The notes beneath the pieces are model-generated. The model was not told the origin of the DNA. It made no database searches and saw only the letters and a list, made by a program, of their open reading frames with translations. Shown here in pieces: positions 58,498 to 64,000 of a stretch of DNA of 64,000 bases. Location of the stretch: the NCBI GenBank assembly GCA_014898415.1, contig RCTD01000027.1, positions 248,001 through 312,000 on the forward strand, written 5' to 3'. The DNA comes from Stromatinia cepivora (Eukaryota; Ascomycota; Leotiomycetes; Helotiales; Sclerotiniaceae). Positions within the stretch are counted from its first letter, which is position 1; every line of letters begins with the position of its first letter. The translations under genes and the position numbers were made by a program.

Positions 58498-59697
58498 TCA
58501 TTCTCCTCTTTTCTTTGCTTCTTCCGCCTCTCTTTTTCTGGCAAGGTATCTCTCCTTGGCGCTCATAATATCACCTTCAGTCTTTCTACTCTTAGAAGCT
58601 CTTTCGATTTTCTGCTTTTCTTCTTCCTCTTCTTCTAAGGCTCGTTTGGTAGCTTGTTCCAATTGTGCTTCCATCATTCGTGATTGTCGTTCACGCATAG
58701 CTTGTTTTCCACCTCCAGCTCCCACAAATGCATTACCTCTTCCGCGATCAGGCATTGAGCTTCCGCTTCTGGATGAGTTCGCATTAGGCGCTGATTTTGC
58801 CTTTGGTATTACGTTCAATCCACTCTTAAGTAGTTCTCTTTTGTCAACAACCTGGCCTTCATCGTTAACTGCAATAGTTCCTGCACGTTTCTCGTTGAGT
58901 TCCCGCGCTATATCTGCTTCAGTCTTCGTGTTTTCATCCTCCGTCGCATCTTCTTGAGGTCCTCGTTTAATCCTTTCCTCTGCAGCCTTTACTACTTCAG
59001 CATGTTGCTGTTCACCCCTCTCAAGCATATTTTTATAGAAATTGGTCATCCCTGTGCCTTTATTCTTTCTCTGCTCTTCCTCCTCCTTTAACCTTTCCTC
59101 TTCTTCCAACCGGCGATTCTCCTCTTGTTGTTTCTTGTATGCTGATGTTACAAATTTCTCCTTATCCACATATTCATCCCCTTCAGCCTCTCTTTCTCTC
59201 GCAAGCTTTTTCTCCTCAGCGATTGTAGAATCGCGCTTTCTCACTGCAGCCGCTGCAATAAGGTTACTCATATATTTCGGCCTTCGTTCTTCCTCCTCAA
59301 CTACTACTTTCTTCTTTGGCTTCAACGAATCGTAAACTGCATCGTAGTCGTAAATATTCGCATCAAGCTCCTCTGCAGTATCCGCGTGTTTCTTCGACGT
59401 CAATGAACTCGAAAGATCGCCATACATACTTATGGGCGCTTTTTTCGAGGGATTGAGTTTCGGTTTAGATCCAATCGAAATTTGAGGACCTTTTTTCTGT
59501 ATAGGCTTTGCAAAAGTTTGTTTAGATGGTGCCTCTTCAAGCTCGCCAATTTCCTCTATTCCACCATCCCCAGTTTTGGTATCCTCATCTGAATCGTCAT
59601 CTCCACCAAATATGGGTTTCCTTTTCGCAGGAGGTTGTTTCGCACCATTTGGCTTCTTTGTGATATTGAGACCATAAGATAATCCCTTACCAGACAT
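58498..59697 (-). CDS. Nuclear speckle splicing regulatory protein 1-like (DUF2040)
   Basis: Homologue in style of NSRP1/CCDC55, a coiled-coil protein that influences alternative splicing in vertebrates; its fungal role is not established. Single exon, 399 aa; the Met at 59697 (MSGKGLSYGLNITKK) matches the family start. N-terminal motif KPIFGGDDDSDEDTK. The central conserved block has DANIYDYDAVYDSLKPKK, PKYMSNLIAAAAVRKRD and GDEYVDKEKFVTSAYKKQQE, followed by a long Glu/Lys/Arg coiled coil and TNFYKNMLERGE. The C-terminus is basic and nuclear-localisation-like. Divergent from the NFKBIL1-like gene. Confidence 0.88.
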   Translation of the reverse strand: MSGKGLSYGLNITKKPNGAKQPPAKRKPIFGGDDDSDEDTKTGDGGIEEIGELEEAPSKQTFAKPIQKKGPQISIGSKPKLNPSKKAPISMYGDLSSSLTSKKHADTAEELDANIYDYDAVYDSLKPKKKVVVEEEERRPKYMSNLIAAAAVRKRDSTIAEEKKLAREREAEGDEYVDKEKFVTSAYKKQQEENRRLEEEERLKEEEEQRKNKGTGMTNFYKNMLERGEQQHAEVVKAAEERIKRGPQEDATEDENTKTEADIARELNEKRAGTIAVNDEGQVVDKRELLKSGLNVIPKAKSAPNANSSRSGSSMPDRGRGNAFVGAGGGKQAMRERQSRMMEAQLEQATKRALEEEEEEKQKIERASKSRKTEGDIMSAKERYLARKREAEEAKKRGE

Positions 59698-60214
59698 CGT
59701 GTTTATGGGATCTTCAAGATTGGAATTGACCGAACCTGGTGTCACAAAACATGTAAACAATGGACCGAAAATACGCCCCGAGCCCGGACTCGATGAATTT
59801 TCTTTCAAATATCACGGGACAGTTGTTTTCGAGGTCGCGAGAGCTCTTTCTTTTTAAATATGAAATAGAAACATTACTTCTCTTAAAAGTCCCAGGTTCG
59901 ATCCTCCACTCAGATGTGCAACAAAACTTTTGTGATGTTGGACATGACTGAAGTTGGCTGTACTCGTAATAATTCAATACGGCAAGGTCAAGTCGGCGAT
60001 CAACGGCCAACGGTCAACGCTAGCGACCCGCTCTTGCAATCGATAAGAACTTTAGCGCCATCCATTATATGGTAATCGCAGTCTGTGTAAATACGACCAC
60101 AAATCCATTCAACTTTTCTCCTACACCATAACCTCGAATTACTTACATCGACATGAGTATACACTAGGAACAATTCCTCTTACAGAATCAGATCTTCTTT
60201 TTACAGTCAATTTA
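59698..60214. promoter_or_regulatory. Divergent region upstream of the NSRP1-like and NFKBIL1-like genes
   Basis: About 500 bp between divergent genes. It includes CCCAGGTTCGATCCTCC at 59891-59907, which looks like a tRNA B box but has no tRNA around it. No further feature. Confidence 0.45.
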
Positions 60215-61306
60215 ATGGGTGCAACAATCAGTATTCATGTACTAGGCACAACAATTACTGCGACAACGAGAACACCTGGAACAGAGGGTGGAAGTCGTAT
60301 TACAGTCTCTGACGACTGGACTTGGAATAAGTATTTCTCGGATAAGATCTGTATGGGAAGTAGTTGGGACGCTTATTTTATGAATTACGAAAATATGACC
60401 TCTCATCCAAACAAATTTCGATTTAAGTCCAAGAGGAAGCGTGAGGAGGATGAAAATGAACGACCATCAGGAAGCCATACCGAAGAAAGACATCGTCGTC
60501 ATCGTCATCGCTCAAAACGAAGCAAGACATCGCCTTCTGCGACCAAAGATGATCCGTCCCTCTACGATGACACACACCTTCCTAATACCTCATCAAGTCA
60601 ATACCTCGACCCAGATACTGCATTCAGAGAGAGTTTATTTGATGCGATGGCCGATGATGAAGCTGCACAATATTGGGAAGGGGTTTATGGGCAACCGATT
60701 CATACATATCCTGACGTCAAGCAAGGACCGACAGGCGAACTGGAACAAATGACTGACGAGGAATATACAGCATATGTTAGGGGTAAAATGTATGAGAAGA
60801 CCCACCAACATCTAATAGAGGAAAAGGCTCGGCGCGAAGCAGCTAAGAAAGAACGAGAACGTTTGGCTCAGGAAGGTAGGAAAGAGGAGAGAGAGGCCGA
60901 ACGATTTAGGAGACGGGTTGAGGAGAGTTTGAGAAGGGGTCAAGAGAGGAAATCAAAGAAAGTTTGGACGGCAAAATGGAATAACTACATTAAGAAATGG
61001 GAAGAACTTGAGAAGAATTCTTCGAAAGTTGTAATTGCATCCATACCTTGGCCAGTGGAAAGTGGCAGTCGAAAAGATGTCAAATTGGAGGAAATCAGAC
61101 GATTTTTCTTATATGCACCAACCTCTGGAGAACCTACGGAATCACAACTCACGAAAACCTTGAAGGTGGAAAGAGTTCGTTGGCATCCTGACAAGATTCA
61201 ACAGAAACTAGGAGGGCAAGATGTTGATGAAGGGGTAATGCAAGCTGTAACAGCCGTTTTCCAAATTGTCGACGGGATGTGGTCGGAAAGCAGAAGTAGA
61301 AAATGA
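60215..61306 (+). CDS. NF-kappa-B inhibitor-like protein 1 (NFKBIL1) homologue
   Basis: Fungal homologue in style of NFKBIL1; human NFKBIL1 has been linked to mRNA processing. The frame gives 363 aa from 60215. However, a second Met at 60395 (MTSHPNKFRFKSKRKREED) matches what I know of the family start and gives 303 aa; I judge it more likely. Arg/His/Lys-rich N-terminus, then AFRESLFDAMADDEAAQYWE, VYGQPIHTYP and a charged helix with ERERLAQEGRKEEREAERF. The C-terminus has FFLYAPTSG and VRWHPDKIQQKLGG, a J-domain-like HPD motif. Nothing functional is claimed for the HPD. Confidence 0.85.
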   Translation: MGATISIHVLGTTITATTRTPGTEGGSRITVSDDWTWNKYFSDKICMGSSWDAYFMNYENMTSHPNKFRFKSKRKREEDENERPSGSHTEERHRRHRHRSKRSKTSPSATKDDPSLYDDTHLPNTSSSQYLDPDTAFRESLFDAMADDEAAQYWEGVYGQPIHTYPDVKQGPTGELEQMTDEEYTAYVRGKMYEKTHQHLIEEKARREAAKKERERLAQEGRKEEREAERFRRRVEESLRRGQERKSKKVWTAKWNNYIKKWEELEKNSSKVVIASIPWPVESGSRKDVKLEEIRRFFLYAPTSGEPTESQLTKTLKVERVRWHPDKIQQKLGGQDVDEGVMQAVTAVFQIVDGMWSESRSRK

Positions 61307-62990
61307 GTGGTCAATAATGAGTTGAAGAAATATTAATGGGACCTCGGATTAATTATTAAAGCATAGCATGGAGTTTTGGAAGAACATGAGGGGTAATCAA
61401 GGAATCAAGGAATACCACATTGCATTGCATAGGTTTTGGGGCTAGCAACATCTTTACGGGAATTGGGCAATCAATGAGATAAATACTGATTTCTTGCGAT
61501 GGGTATTATTAGATTATTGTGAGAAGGAATTAGAGGCCATGAGATACGACTTGCAAAAGGTGGATATAAAATTCATTAAGTGGCATTAGCATATACTTAC
61601 TGTACTGTACAATCAAAATAAACGAGAGATAGGGTACATTAACTGCGAATTCGTACTTTTGCACAATTCCTTTGTAGAAGATTTAAACTATCCAATTATC
61701 GATCTTCCCGCATTTTCATTGGTCATTCTTCCATACAATGAATTTCCCCAACAGGTGATATTCACTGGCTTCATTAGAACTTTAGCTGTTCCATTCAGTC
61801 AAGTAATAGATAGTCAGGTAATTTCGACCAGAGAGAGTATACACAGTGCTACCCGGTATTTCTCTCTTTTTAGCATATATAAGCCGTCATTTTATTTTCA
61901 TATTAAGAAAGGGCAAACCCATATATTTACAAATAGATCTACTACTAAGTAGTAAAGAGAAGAAAGAAAAGAAATAAAGCGCCGTCAACAAGCCATCAAC
62001 GCTAAGCCCCTCCCTCATATTGATGTCAGTGGAATGGTACCTAGTAAACCTTTTGTTGATCCTTAAAAAGGTGGCCATCAAATCATTTGATGAAGCTTCA
62101 ACCCCACCAAGACTAAATCGACCCCATGAGAGGGGACTTTCATAACGTCAAGTAGGCCATAAAGAATGACACCTACATAGTCATTAAAATAATACATTAA
62201 AATAATACTGTCAACTGAACTCAAGTCAACCGTCACACCCAATTTTTATCCTTTCATTCTACCAACAGCACCTAATTCTTGCATACTTTGCATATCTTGC
62301 ATACACATACCTACCTACATACACATACCTACATACACATACCTACATACACATACCTACATACACATACACCTACATACACATACACCTACACCTACAC
62401 ACACCTACCCACACCTACACTTACACCTACACTATACTAACAACTACCAACCAACCCACCAACCTCCTCGAAATCCTAACCAATTTTCAATTCTTATTAA
62501 TCCATGTATCATTAACCTCAATATCCTCAATTGATAATTCGGTATAATCATTGCTCTAAAATCGTTCCTCCGCAACCATTAATTCACTCTAATATTGAAT
62601 CGTTCAAACCAAATTTCCTTGTCTTTGTCACAACGGACACAGTTCATAAATCATAACTGCAACGATCCGCATCCTACGAAGCCTATTCTCAACTATCAAC
62701 TTGCGGCTCCTTCCTTTACCCATGAAATCAAAGTTCAAGAGAATCGAGAAAGACTTCTAAATCGTTAAATCTTATAACATACCTTCTCTTCCGGGTAAAT
62801 CCAACAAGACACAATCATCTTGTTTTCCCCAATTAGGCTTTGTCTATCAGGACTACTGGGGTAGCTTTACCTACCCAACTACCTTTCATTATCCTCCTGC
62901 ACTCGGCCTACACACCCGGTCCTGCTTTTGCTGACTGTCGATCCATCGATCCATCACACTCGACAAGCAGCAACTTACCATTTTCATTCT
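61307..62990. other. Long upstream region of the PKA gene
   Basis: About 1.7 kb. No gene supported; a 97-codon open frame at 61659-61952 has no domain. From about 62200 it becomes pyrimidine-rich and contains the ACATACAC/CACCTAC repeat, probably in a long 5' leader of the kinase gene. Confidence 0.5.
62290..62425. repeat. Imperfect ACATACACCTAC microsatellite
   Basis: Units of ACATACACATACCTACAT drift into ACACCTACAC and CACCTACACTTACACC; purine and pyrimidine alternate strongly (CA/TG type). It lies about 570 bp upstream of the PKA start codon. Confidence 0.8.

Positions 62991-64000
<1,010 letters not shown>

Noticed and set aside
59891..59907. tRNA B-box-like GGTTCGATCC
   Set aside because: No acceptor stem, A box or anticodon arm can be folded upstream.

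Overview
The window looks like a filamentous ascomycete nuclear contig. Genes carry short introns (about 42-210 bp) with GTAAGT-like donors, and gene content is typical of Pezizomycotina (bifunctional THI6, PEX8, TTI1, ICMT, DGAT1-type MBOAT, PKA catalytic subunit with a long N-terminal extension). An AT-rich, RIP-like repeat block separates the genes on the left. Protein style and the mosaic of gene-rich sequence with AT-rich fossils suggest Leotiomycetes, possibly the Sclerotiniaceae (Botrytis/Sclerotinia/Monilinia type). That placement is inference; no search could be run.

Layout. 1-888 is AT-rich flank. 889-2467 is a berberine-bridge-type FAD oxidase. 2468-4615 has no gene I can support. 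About 4615-12590 is an AT-rich block containing a complete, degraded Ty1/copia retrotransposon (6723-12197, minus strand) with two 165-bp LTRs, a perfect 5-bp target duplication and a gag-pol relic whose recognisable pieces all lie in one reading frame. From 12785 to the right edge the sequence is ordinary gene-dense DNA: TTI1 (+), eIF5 (-), THI6 (+), an isochorismatase-fold hydrolase (+), a fungal protein with a retropepsin-like domain (-), an Iah1-like SGNH esterase (-), a CLC chloride channel/antiporter (+), exosome RRP45 (-), splicing factor CWC15 (+), a small Ser/Gly/Asn-rich protein (+), PEX8 (-), a TMEM170-family membrane protein (+), a maltose/galactoside-type O-acetyltransferase (-), isoprenylcysteine methyltransferase (+), a DGAT1-type acyltransferase (-), PFS2 (+), mitochondrial nuclease NUC1 (-), an SRR1-like pseudogene (-), a ZIP zinc transporter (+), an L-type lectin cargo receptor (-), TIM13 (+), an NSRP1-like splicing regulator (-), an NFKBIL1-like protein (+) and the 5' part of a PKA catalytic subunit (+), cut by the window edge.

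These are mostly independent housekeeping genes rather than a pathway cluster. Several act in RNA metabolism (RRP45, CWC15, PFS2, NSRP1, perhaps NFKBIL1), and RRP45/CWC15 share a divergent promoter of about 195 bp. I found no tRNA, rRNA, CRISPR or secondary-metabolite cluster. Exon boundaries were placed by hand from splice signals and frame continuity, and the spliced lengths quoted for complete models are multiples of three.

I saw no clearly new biological system. The observations most worth a second look are the retropepsin-like domain whose catalytic Asp position is Cys (about 23420), the frame-preserving RIP fossil, and the SRR1-like gene broken by a frameshift and a nonsense codon.
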